Origin: GCA-2716945 sp964342835
GTDB lineage: Bacteria > Pseudomonadota > Gammaproteobacteria > GCA-002705445 > GCA-002716945
Assembly: GCA_964342835.1 (NCBI GenBank)
Contig: CAYFGJ010000022.1
Coordinates: 1-13,563 of the forward strand
Direction of reading: 5' to 3'
DNA: 13,563 nt
Shown here in pieces: positions 4,805 through 12,038 of the stretch; position 1 is the first letter of the stretch, and the number at the start of each line of letters is the position of its first letter. The position numbers were made by a program, and so were the translations under genes. Under the pieces are notes generated by a model. It saw only the letters and a program-made list of their open reading frames with translations, did not search any database and was not told where the DNA came from.

Positions 4805-6331
4805 ATGACCAATGATGTATTAGCCTTAAAATATAGACCTCGATTTTTTAGTGAAGTTACTGGACAAGATTTGACAGTAGATATGCTGTCGAATTCTATA
4901 AAACTTAATAAAATACATCACGCATATTTATTTTCAGGAACACGCGGTGTAGGGAAAACTACATTAGCTAGATTATTTGCCAAATCTTTGCTTTGTGATA
5001 CAGGCATTACAGATACACCATGCGGAAAATGTAATTCGTGTAACGAAATTGATAATGGCAATCACCTTGATTTAATTGAAATTGATGCTGCATCTAGAAC
5101 AAAAGTTGAAGATACAAAGACTTTAATGGAAAATGTACAGTATTCTCCTACATCATCTAGATTTAAAATTTATTTAATAGATGAAGTACACATGTTGTCT
5201 GATAAAAGTTTCAATGCTTTACTTAAAACTATAGAAGAACCACCTGAACATATTAAATTTTTATTGGCGACAACCGAACCTGATAAATTACCTGAGACAG
5301 TTTTGTCAAGATGTTTGCATTTTAAGCTTGCACAAGTAGATTTTAATGTTATTTCGTCACATCTTGAGTTTGTTGTAAAAAGTGAAAATATAAAGTATGA
5401 CAATGAATCATTAGACCTAATATCAAGAAATGCTAAAGGAAGTTTGCGTGATTCACTAAGTATACTAGAACAGTGTATAGCTTATTGTAATGGATCGCTA
5501 GAAATAAATAAAATAAAGATGTTAATGGGATATATTGATGATGAAATTATTAAAAATATTATATCTTCTATTATTCATAAAGAACCTGAAAATTTAATTA
5601 ATACCATTGAGGAAATTGAAAATAGTTCAAGTTTTGAAAAACTATTAGATTCAGTTATAGACATTTTATATAGATTATCTTTATATAAAATAAATTCTAA
5701 AATTAAAGATAATTTATATAAAAATGATGTATTTTATCAAAAATTAGCAGCTAATATATTATCAGAAGATATTCAGCTTTTTTATCAAATTGCTGTTTCT
5801 TCAAAAAAAGATATATCATGGGCTCCTAACCAAAAAGATTATTTTTCCATGATTATGCTTAGAATGATTTATTTTTCTGATAATGATTCTGAAAATAAGG
5901 AAGAAGATAATCTCCCAAATAGTATAAATGAAGAAAATGATTTTGATTGGAATAAAATAGTAAATAAACTTAATTTGAATGGAATGGCTTTAGAATTAGC
6001 TAGACATTGTACATTATCAAAAAAAAATGATAATACGCTTTTAATTATGATTGATATGCAAAAGCAAAACATTTATCCAAAATCATGTTTATCAGATTTT
6101 TTTAATATATTAAATAGTTTTTTGAAAAAAGAATATAAATATGAAGTTATTTATCAAGAAAATCTAAAAACACCAGATTATATTCAGAAAGAAAATAAAA
6201 AAAATGAAAATAATTTAATTTATGATAAAGCAAAACAAGATCCCAATATAAATAATATAAAAGAGATATTTGGATCTGATATTGATAAGAAATCTATAAA
6301 AAAAATTAAAGATGTGGAGGGACAATCATGA
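4805..6331 (+). CDS. dnaX: DNA polymerase III clamp-loader subunit tau/gamma
   Basis: AAA+ ATPase of the replicative clamp loader, which loads the sliding clamp and, in its long form, tethers polymerase cores and helicase. Walker A is GTRGVGKT (45-52). The zinc module has C64, C73, C76 and C79, Walker B is LIDEVHM (124-130), and the sensor-1/arginine-finger region includes ATTEPDKLPETVLSRC (155-170). The oligomerisation domain runs to about 365. The C-terminal tau part (about 385-500) aligns in outline with the alpha-binding domain. At 508 residues it is shorter than E. coli tau (643), mainly through a very short domain IV. An A9 run at 6019-6027 offers a possible route to a short gamma form. 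The stop overlaps the ybaB start (ATGA). Confidence 0.96.
   Translation: MTNDVLALKYRPRFFSEVTGQDLTVDMLSNSIKLNKIHHAYLFSGTRGVGKTTLARLFAKSLLCDTGITDTPCGKCNSCNEIDNGNHLDLIEIDAASRTKVEDTKTLMENVQYSPTSSRFKIYLIDEVHMLSDKSFNALLKTIEEPPEHIKFLLATTEPDKLPETVLSRCLHFKLAQVDFNVISSHLEFVVKSENIKYDNESLDLISRNAKGSLRDSLSILEQCIAYCNGSLEINKIKMLMGYIDDEIIKNIISSIIHKEPENLINTIEEIENSSSFEKLLDSVIDILYRLSLYKINSKIKDNLYKNDVFYQKLAANILSEDIQLFYQIAVSSKKDISWAPNQKDYFSMIMLRMIYFSDNDSENKEEDNLPNSINEENDFDWNKIVNKLNLNGMALELARHCTLSKKNDNTLLIMIDMQKQNIYPKSCLSDFFNILNSFLKKEYKYEVIYQENLKTPDYIQKENKKNENNLIYDKAKQDPNINNIKEIFGSDIDKKSIKKIKDVEGQS
6013..6034 (+). promoter_or_regulatory. Candidate dnaX slippage site: A9 run within a perfect inverted repeat
   Basis: ATTATCA (6013-6019) and TGATAAT (6028-6034) are perfect 7-bp complements, and the loop between them is eight A residues. 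With the A of TCA this makes an A9 run (6019-6027), the longest homopolymer I found in the window. One added A, or a -1 ribosomal slip, gives Lys then TGA at 6028-6030. One lost A gives five extra codons after the two lysines and then TAA. Either event truncates the protein at about 408-412 residues, within the alpha-binding domain. Thermus thermophilus dnaX uses an A9 run for transcriptional slippage to make gamma; use here is an inference. Confidence 0.45.
6316..6320 (+). promoter_or_regulatory. Strong Shine-Dalgarno for ybaB
   Basis: GGAGG lies 7 nt before the ybaB ATG (6328), inside the last dnaX codons. It is the only strong, well-placed Shine-Dalgarno I found in the window, and it fixes the ybaB start despite the 4-nt overlap with dnaX. 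Confidence 0.85.
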
Positions 6332-6636
6332 GTTTTTTAGACAAAATGAAAGATGCTAAAAATGTATATGACAATGTAAAAAAAGCACAACAAGAAATTG
6401 AAAAAATATCAGTTGAAGGACAAGCTGGCGGAGGATCAGTTAAAGTCAAGGTTAAAGGAAATCATCAAATAGTTGATATAATAATAGAAGAACCAGTTAG
6501 AGTAGGTGATGCAAAGATTTTAAATGATTTAATTATAGCAGCATGCAATGATGCTATGAATAAACTTGATAAAGAAATTAAAAGCAAAATGGGAGGGATT
6601 ATGAATATTCCTACTGGTTTTAAACTACCTTTTTAA
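6328..6636 (+). CDS. ybaB: YbaB/EbfC nucleoid-associated protein
   Basis: A small homodimeric DNA-binding protein that coats the nucleoid; the family is nearly always encoded between dnaX and recR, as here. At 102 residues it is slightly under the usual 105-110. The charged N-terminal helix (about 5-27, with KMKDAKNVYDNVKKAQQEIEK) is followed by the conserved turn GQAGGGSVKVKVKGNHQIVDI (31-51), and the tail ends in a Met/Pro-rich segment, GGIMNIPTGFKLPF. It overlaps the dnaX stop by 4 nt and precedes recR by 3 nt, so the three genes look like one transcript with coupled translation. Confidence 0.95.
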   Translation: MSFLDKMKDAKNVYDNVKKAQQEIEKISVEGQAGGGSVKVKVKGNHQIVDIIIEEPVRVGDAKILNDLIIAACNDAMNKLDKEIKSKMGGIMNIPTGFKLPF

Positions 6637-6639
6637 TCT

Positions 6640-7260
6640 ATGAAAAAATCAAGAAAATTATCTGAACTTATTGAAGCATTAACTATATTACCTGGTATAG
6701 GAAAAAAATCAGCACAACGTATGGCTTATCAAATAATTAGATCTGATAGAGGTATGGTTCTAAATTTGTCTAAGAAGTTAGAAGAGGTAACAACTCAAAT
6801 ATCTAATTGTAAAATATGTGGGATATATTTGGATCTTGAGGATGTATTGGAACAAACGGAAGATGAATGTTTAAGTTGTATACGAGATAACAGAGATAAA
6901 TCTAAGATATGTGTAACTGAATCACCATCAGATGTTTATGTAATTAATAATAGTACAGATTACAACGGATATTATTTCGTATTAGAAGGAAATCTCTCAC
7001 CAATAGATGGTAGAGGACCAAGAGAGATTGGAATAGAAAAGTTAGAAAAAAGACTTAAATCCAATACTATAACTGAACTTATCTTAGCAACGAATACAAC
7101 TGTTGAAGGAGAAGCAACTGCCCATTATATTCATCAGATGGCAATAAATTTAAATATAAAAATTTCTAGAATTGCTTTTGGTATACCACTAAATGGTGAA
7201 TTAGGTTATCTTGATAGCGAAACAATCTCACATGCTTTTAATGAGAGAAAAGTAATCTAG
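6640..7260 (+). CDS. recR: Recombination mediator protein RecR
   Basis: RecR works with RecO and RecF to load RecA on gapped DNA. At 206 residues it is slightly longer than E. coli RecR (201). It shows the helix-hairpin-helix LPGIGKKSAQRMAYQII (17-33), a four-cysteine zinc module (C57, C60, C77, C80), a Toprim domain from CVTESPSDVYVIN (91-103) through the LSPIDGRGP segment (119-127) and ATNTTVEGEATA (150-161), and the C-terminal hook SRIAFGIPLNGELGYLD. The loop between the two Cys pairs is 16 residues rather than the roughly 8 in E. coli, which accounts for the extra length. The stop overlaps the convergent phhB gene by 4 nt. Confidence 0.96.
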   Translation: MKKSRKLSELIEALTILPGIGKKSAQRMAYQIIRSDRGMVLNLSKKLEEVTTQISNCKICGIYLDLEDVLEQTEDECLSCIRDNRDKSKICVTESPSDVYVINNSTDYNGYYFVLEGNLSPIDGRGPREIGIEKLEKRLKSNTITELILATNTTVEGEATAHYIHQMAINLNIKISRIAFGIPLNGELGYLDSETISHAFNERKVI

Positions 7261-7607
7261 ATGTTTGTTGCTAAATCAATTTTTGATGCACAAATGAAAT
7301 CATTTTCTGATAATCCATTAATTGCATACGTAAAGTAAGTAACTCTAGCAGTATTATATGAAAAAATAATTTCTGGATGGTGATCTTCTTTATTGGATAG
7401 CCATATTACAAGATTTATCAATGATGTTATTTCATGATAATTTTTAGTTTTATAATCTTTATAAATCTTTTTTCCATCTTTTGTTAATATCCAACCCTTT
7501 GATAATTTTAATAATAATCGTGATGCTTCTTCATAAGACATTGGGTCAAGCCCACCTTCACATGGCATACATTTTTTTGTAGACAAATCATCATGAATAT
7601 CATTCAT
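7257..7607 (-). CDS. phhB: Pterin-4a-carbinolamine dehydratase-like protein
   Basis: Family enzymes dehydrate 4a-hydroxytetrahydropterin to regenerate the cofactor of aromatic amino-acid hydroxylases. At 116 residues it has normal length. The N-terminal KKCMPCEGG (11-19), SKGW (36-39) and the active-site block NKEDHHPEI (72-80, H76 and H77) are clear, followed by the family's GLSENDFICASKID (98-111). The third catalytic histidine, expected in the T-H of the family's WTH/STH segment, is replaced by tyrosine (FTY, Y94), so activity may be weak or altered. The gene lies 4 nt downstream of the M48 protease gene on the same strand, suggesting one transcript. No phenylalanine hydroxylase gene is visible in this window. 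Confidence 0.92.
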   Translation of the reverse strand: MNDIHDDLSTKKCMPCEGGLDPMSYEEASRLLLKLSKGWILTKDGKKIYKDYKTKNYHEITSLINLVIWLSNKEDHHPEIIFSYNTARVTYFTYAINGLSENDFICASKIDLATNI

Positions 7608-7611
7608 ATTT

Positions 7612-8838
7612 TTATAATTTTAAATTACTAATGCGTTCAAAAACTGTTGGATGTGTATAATAGAATTTTGAATAAATAGGACTAGGTTTAAGAATACTTA
7701 GATTTTCCTTATAAAGTTTTAATAACGATGATACCAAGTCATCTTTATTAGTATATTCTTTGGCATAATTATCAGCCTCAAATTCATTTTTTCTAGATAT
7801 ATATGTATATAATGGAGTCAAAAAGAATTCTATTAAAGGAAATAATAATAAGAAACTAATAATCATAGATGCTGGAGTAATAATTGTTACTCCTGCTGAA
7901 ACAAAAAATGATGATGTATTCATTAGAATATATAGTAAATAAAAAGTAATCATGCTTATGATTGAACTCATTATAATAGATTTAGTAATATGTTTTTTCT
8001 TATAATGTCCAATTTCATGTGCTAATACAGATTTAATTTCATTAGCTGATAACATCTCTAGCAGAGTATCAAAAAAAACAATTCTTTTAACATTACCTAA
8101 TCCGGTAAAATAAGCATTTGAATGACTAGATCTTTTCGAACCATCCATTACAAAAACATCTGTTACATTAAACTGTGTTTCATCAGATAAATCTTTAATT
8201 ACATTTAGAATTTTTTCATCTGTAATTTTTTCAAATTTATTAAATAATGGTGAGATAACAGATGGGTATATTAGAATAACAAATATATTAAAAATCATAA
8301 AAAGGAGCCAAGTAAATAACCACCAATAATTATTGTAATTATCATATAAATATAAAAATGATTGAAACAGTATAATTATAGGAATTAAAGCAATAATAAG
8401 TGATATAAGTCTATCTTTGAAGAAAAGGCTTATTTTCATTTTATTAAAACCATATTTTTCTTCTACAATAAATGTTTTATACATACTAAGTGGTATATTA
8501 ACTATATTAATAATTATAAAAAATATTAAAATAATTTGTAAATCAAAATTGATGAAATTTATTGATGTTGAACGAACAAAATTAGAAATATAATCTATAC
8601 CTCCACCAAAAAGAAATAATACAAGTATAAACATTTGTATAAACAAATTAATTACTGATAAAAATAATTTGTCAGTATTGTAAGAGTTAGATTTCTGTAT
8701 AAAATCATTATTTAAATTAAGCATAGTTAATTCATCAGATTTTATCTGCACCTTTTTAATATATTCAATCTGAATAATATCTAGAAAGAATTTTACTAAA
8801 AAATAAAAAAGTATTGTAAATATGATTAATGTTCCCAT
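7612..8838 (-). CDS. M48 family membrane metalloprotease (Ste24-like)
   Basis: A 408-residue polytopic inner-membrane zinc protease of the Ste24/CAAX-protease type. The N-terminal half has several membrane segments (about 3-22, 58-80, 98-118, 143-165, 172-192), and two more follow the active site (about 288-305 and 315-342). The catalytic motif is HEIGH (H274, E275, H278), and the third zinc ligand is E352 in SRKNEFEAD (348-356). The preceding block VFVMDGSKRSSHSNAYFTGLG (228-248) is characteristic of the family. Bacteria with such proteins are not known to prenylate proteins generally, so the natural substrate is probably membrane or envelope proteins; HtpX is a more distant relative. It is the first gene of a two-gene minus-strand unit with phhB, divergent from orn. 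Confidence 0.94.
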   Translation of the reverse strand: MGTLIIFTILFYFLVKFFLDIIQIEYIKKVQIKSDELTMLNLNNDFIQKSNSYNTDKLFLSVINLFIQMFILVLFLFGGGIDYISNFVRSTSINFINFDLQIILIFFIIINIVNIPLSMYKTFIVEEKYGFNKMKISLFFKDRLISLIIALIPIIILFQSFLYLYDNYNNYWWLFTWLLFMIFNIFVILIYPSVISPLFNKFEKITDEKILNVIKDLSDETQFNVTDVFVMDGSKRSSHSNAYFTGLGNVKRIVFFDTLLEMLSANEIKSVLAHEIGHYKKKHITKSIIMSSIISMITFYLLYILMNTSSFFVSAGVTIITPASMIISFLLLFPLIEFFLTPLYTYISRKNEFEADNYAKEYTNKDDLVSSLLKLYKENLSILKPSPIYSKFYYTHPTVFERISNLKL

Positions 8839-8841
8839 TAT

Positions 8842-8878
8842 AGTAGTATTTTTTTGAATTCTATTTAGATATACTACT
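8842..8878. promoter_or_regulatory. Inverted repeat in the M48 / orn divergent promoter gap
   Basis: The 42-nt gap between the two divergent start codons is bounded by AGTAGTAT (8842-8849) and its exact reverse complement ATACTACT (8871-8878), with GAATTC (8856-8861) near the centre. Both genes must initiate transcription within or close to this gap, so the repeat may be a shared operator or paired promoter elements. Inferred from symmetry and position. Confidence 0.35.
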
Positions 8879-8880
8879 CT

Positions 8881-9429
8881 ATGACGATGAAAGATAAAAG
8901 TAATTTAATATGGATTGATTTAGAGATGACTGGACTTGATACCCAAAGAGATTATATTATTGAAATTGCATCTATTGTTACAGATAAAAACCTCAATATT
9001 ATTGACGAAGGACCTAATTTAGTGATTCATCAACCAAATGAAATTTTAAATAATATGGATGATTGGAATACAAAAACTCATTCGAATAGTGGTCTTTTAG
9101 ATAAAGTTAAACAAAGCTCCATAAATGAATCAAAAGCTGAACAAGAAACTATAAAATTTTTAGGGAAATATATCATCAAAGGACAATCTCCTTTATGTGG
9201 AAATACTATTTGCCAAGATAGAAGGTTCTTAGCAAGGTGTATGCCAGATCTTGAATCTTTCTGCCATTACAGAAATGTTGATGTTAGCTCATTACGTGAA
9301 TTAGGTAAACGATGGTTTTTTGAAGACACAGATAAATTTCAGAAAAATTCTAGACATAGAGCTTTGGATGATATTAGAGAATCTATTGAAGAATTAAGAT
9401 ATTATAGAAAGAATTTATTTAAACTTTAA
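8881..9429 (+). CDS. orn: Oligoribonuclease
   Basis: A 3'-5' exoribonuclease that finishes RNA decay by degrading 2-5-nt RNAs and pGpG from cyclic-di-GMP breakdown. At 182 residues it matches the family (about 181). The DEDDh residues are visible: D13 and E15 in WIDLEMTGLD, D113 in CQDRRFL, and H159 with D164 in HRALDDIRESIEELRYYR. The start is ATG 8881 or ATG 8887; the second gives MKDKSNLIWIDLEMTGL, closer to family length before the first motif. No Shine-Dalgarno. The stop region overlaps the convergent nadB by 11 nt. Confidence 0.97.
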   Translation: MTMKDKSNLIWIDLEMTGLDTQRDYIIEIASIVTDKNLNIIDEGPNLVIHQPNEILNNMDDWNTKTHSNSGLLDKVKQSSINESKAEQETIKFLGKYIIKGQSPLCGNTICQDRRFLARCMPDLESFCHYRNVDVSSLRELGKRWFFEDTDKFQKNSRHRALDDIRESIEELRYYRKNLFKL

Positions 9430-11047
9430 TTTTAGAATGAACTAATTTCATAAAATAATCATTGCTTTTTCCTTTTATAAGCGTATTTTTTTGAAACTCA
9501 TTACTAACTTCTGGATAATCAATAGAAAAATGCAAACCTCTACTTTCTTTTCTTTTTAGAGCTGAATCTATTATCAAGTTTGATATCTCTATTATATTTC
9601 TTAATTCTAATAAATCTTTATCTATTTTATGATGATGATAGTAATCATTAACTTCATCTTCTATTATTTTTAATCTTGTTTTTGCACTTTTTAATCTTCT
9701 ATTGGATCTAACAATACCAACAAAATTCCACATAATCTTTCTAAGTTCATCCCAATTATGAGAAATCATTATATTTTCTTTTGAATCTGTGACATAACTA
9801 TCATCCCATAATTTTAATTGATTATAATTATTTATATTTTTTTTATTCATAGAATTATATATTGATTCCGAACACATTTTAGACATTACAAGACACTCTA
9901 AAAGTGAATTACTTGCTAATCTATTAGCTCCATGAAAACCAGTATGCGCTGCTTCCCCTATAACATATAAATTTTCTATTTCAGTTTTTCCATTTAATTT
10001 TGTTTGAACACCACCACACGTATAATGTGAAGCAGGAACTACAGGTATAGCTTCTTTAGTTATATCTATACCAAGTTCACTACATTTTTTATAAATTAAT
10101 GGAAATCTTTTTTTTATAAAATTAGAAGGTTTATGACTAATATCTAATAAAACATTAGTGTAACTATATTTCTTCATTTCATAATCAATAGCTCTTGCTA
10201 CAATATCTCTTGATGCTAGTTCTCCTCTAGCATCATATTTTTTCATAAATCTTTCGTTTGTCGGAGACAATAATTTTCCACCTTCACCTCTAAGAGCCTC
10301 AGAAATCAAAAATGATTTTGCGTTTGGATGATATAAACAGGTTGGATGAAACTGAACAAATTCCATGTTTACAATCGTACAACCAGCTCTCCAAGCCATA
10401 GCAATACCATCACCAGTAGATGTATTAGGATTAGATGTATATTGATATACTTTGCTTGCTCCACCTGTACTAATAATTATATTATTAGCTGAAAAAGTAG
10501 TAACTAATTTAGTTGCACAATTAAAAACATACATTCCTAAACACTTTTTCTTTTTTTGATTTTGATTTACTATTAAATCAATAGCAATACTATCTTCTAT
10601 AATTTCAATATTTTCTTTTGTTTTTAAAATTAAACATAATTTATCATGTATTATTTTTCCTGTTTCATCTCGTATATGAGCAATTCTTCTTTCACTGTGA
10701 CCACCTTCCAAAGCTAAATCTATTTTTTCTTCATGTTTATTGAAAATTATTCCATGTTCTTCTAACCAGTTAATACAGCTGGGAGCTTCTTTTATAATTA
10801 ATTTAGCAATATCTTTATCAACTAAATTTTGACCATTTTTAACTGTATCTTCAAGATGTTTTGTAAAAGTATCAACAGAACTAAGGGCGGCTGCAATACC
10901 ACCTTGTGCCCATGCAGTTGAACATTTATTTAATTTTTGTTTTGTAACAAGTGTAATTTTATATTTTTTAGATAATATTATTGCTGATACTAAACCAGAT
11001 AAACCAGATCCAACAATTAAAATTTCCGTTTTTTTGTAGTTATTCAT
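9419..11047 (-). CDS. nadB: L-aspartate oxidase
   Basis: FAD enzyme that oxidises L-aspartate to iminoaspartate, the first step of de novo NAD synthesis, feeding quinolinate synthase NadA. At 542 residues it equals the usual length (E. coli 540). The dinucleotide fold GSGLSG (13-18) is followed by CSTAWAQGGIAAAL (42-55), the substrate-site block EGGHSERRIAH (114-124), then FVQFHPTCLYHP, SEALRGEGGKL, ASHYTCGG and GEAAHTGFHGANRLASNSLLECL, all typical of NadB rather than of its relative SdhA. nadA and nadC are not in the window. The arrangement divergent from rpoE is the same as in E. coli. A perfect 10-bp inverted repeat overlaps its start codon. Confidence 0.97.
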   Translation of the reverse strand: MNNYKKTEILIVGSGLSGLVSAIILSKKYKITLVTKQKLNKCSTAWAQGGIAAALSSVDTFTKHLEDTVKNGQNLVDKDIAKLIIKEAPSCINWLEEHGIIFNKHEEKIDLALEGGHSERRIAHIRDETGKIIHDKLCLILKTKENIEIIEDSIAIDLIVNQNQKKKKCLGMYVFNCATKLVTTFSANNIIISTGGASKVYQYTSNPNTSTGDGIAMAWRAGCTIVNMEFVQFHPTCLYHPNAKSFLISEALRGEGGKLLSPTNERFMKKYDARGELASRDIVARAIDYEMKKYSYTNVLLDISHKPSNFIKKRFPLIYKKCSELGIDITKEAIPVVPASHYTCGGVQTKLNGKTEIENLYVIGEAAHTGFHGANRLASNSLLECLVMSKMCSESIYNSMNKKNINNYNQLKLWDDSYVTDSKENIMISHNWDELRKIMWNFVGIVRSNRRLKSAKTRLKIIEDEVNDYYHHHKIDKDLLELRNIIEISNLIIDSALKRKESRGLHFSIDYPEVSNEFQKNTLIKGKSNDYFMKLVHSKIKV

Positions 11048-11072
11048 ATATAATAAAAATATATTATATATG
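11045..11072. promoter_or_regulatory. Perfect 10-bp inverted repeat overlapping the nadB start codon
   Basis: CATATATAAT (11045-11054) and ATTATATATG (11063-11072) are exact reverse complements around an 8-nt spacer. The CAT at 11045-11047 is the nadB start codon read on the minus strand. In nadB mRNA the repeat would form a hairpin that pairs the AUG; in DNA it could be an operator or contain -10 elements for nadB and rpoE. It is A+T only apart from the terminal C/G, so chance symmetry is possible. Confidence 0.4.
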
Positions 11073-11110
11073 CAATTTTATAGAAATACATATATTAGAG
11101 ATGTATACCT

Positions 11111-11683
11111 ATGGAAATAGATGATCAAAGCATAATCAGACAATGCCAGGATGGAGATGTAGATGCTTTCGAACTGATTGTTAAGAAATATCAAATTCGT
11201 ATCATTAATCTATGCTTTAAATATACAAAAAATCATGCAGATGCTGAAGATGTTGCTCAAGAAGCCTTTATTAAAGCTTTTAATGGACTTTCAAATTTTA
11301 GGTTTGAGAGTAAATTTTATTCGTGGCTACACAGAATTGCTATAAATTGTTCTCTAAATCATATAAATTCCAAAGAAAAAACCAAAGAAAGGGAAACTAT
11401 TTCAGAAAATTCTGGTCTAATAGATAATGTTCCAGAGTATAATTTGGAGAATATACCTGATAACTATTACAATATGCAAAATTTGGCAAATGAGACTGAA
11501 AAAGCATATAATAACTTACCAGAAGAGTTAAGACTCTTGGTAAAACTTAGGGAAATAGAAGATTTAAGTTATGAAGATATATCAATTAAAACTAAAATGC
11601 CTATTGGAACAGTTAGATCTAGATTACATAGGGCTAGAGAAATATTAATTGCAGAAATGAAAAAAATAATAAAAAATGGATAA
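11111..11683 (+). CDS. rpoE: RNA polymerase sigma factor, ECF family (sigma-E/AlgU)
   Basis: Group 4 sigma factor for envelope stress, 190 residues (E. coli RpoE 191). Region 2 includes DADAEDVAQEAFIKAF-type sequence (about 43-57, here HADAEDVAQEAFIKAF), FESKFYSWLHRIAINCSLN (65-83), and region 4 has LPEELRLLVKLREIEDLSY (136-154) with the helix-turn-helix IKTKMPIGTVRSRLHRARE (159-177). It closely follows the E. coli RpoE pattern, including the linker length. It is divergent from nadB with a 63-nt gap, and overlaps the following membrane protein gene by 8 nt. I do not see a clear sigma-E-type promoter (GGAAC-like -35) in the gap, so autoregulation is not evident. Confidence 0.95.
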   Translation: MEIDDQSIIRQCQDGDVDAFELIVKKYQIRIINLCFKYTKNHADAEDVAQEAFIKAFNGLSNFRFESKFYSWLHRIAINCSLNHINSKEKTKERETISENSGLIDNVPEYNLENIPDNYYNMQNLANETEKAYNNLPEELRLLVKLREIEDLSYEDISIKTKMPIGTVRSRLHRAREILIAEMKKIIKNG

Positions 11684-12035
11684 AAACAAATTAAAACAGA
11701 CAGAATTTTTATATTTTATAAAATTTTTTTTAAAAAAAGAATATCCGCATTATATTTCTAAAAATTTTTCACATGATACAATTAATAAAATTAAAGAAAA
11801 TAACAATAAACAAAATATTGGTTTTTTTCTACAGTTTGCAACAGCAGCATCATTTGCTATAGTCACCTTATTCTTGATAAAATTTTCTACAATACAAACT
11901 CTTGAGTTTTCAAAAAAACCCGAAACAATAATCAATCAGAATTCTAAAACTTATAATGTAACTAATGATAAATTTATCGATAAATGTAATTCGAATGAGA
12001 AATCAAATAAATCATTCAAAAAAGATTGTAAATAA
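11676..12035 (+). CDS. Putative RseA-like membrane anti-sigma factor, highly diverged
   Basis: A 119-residue protein with one membrane segment (about 48-68), a Lys-rich cytoplasmic side (1-47) and a short, Asn/Lys-rich C-terminal tail (70-119) containing two cysteines. Sequence alone does not identify it. The call comes from position: it overlaps rpoE by 8 nt and precedes a Do-like protease, exactly where RseA/MucA is found, and it has the expected single-pass N-in layout. Its cytoplasmic part is only about half the length of E. coli RseA's sigma-binding region, and the periplasmic part is also short. It could instead be an unrelated small membrane protein that has replaced RseA. Confidence 0.6.
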   Translation: MDKNKLKQTEFLYFIKFFLKKEYPHYISKNFSHDTINKIKENNNKQNIGFFLQFATAASFAIVTLFLIKFSTIQTLEFSKKPETIINQNSKTYNVTNDKFIDKCNSNEKSNKSFKKDCK

Positions 12036-12038
12036 ACA

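Noticed and set aside
5803..5809. A AAA AAA heptamer in dnaX as the gamma frameshift site.
   Set aside because: A -1 shift here stops after six codons (TAA 5827-5829) but inside the oligomerisation domain, before its last helix, so the product would probably not assemble. The A9 run further on is better placed.
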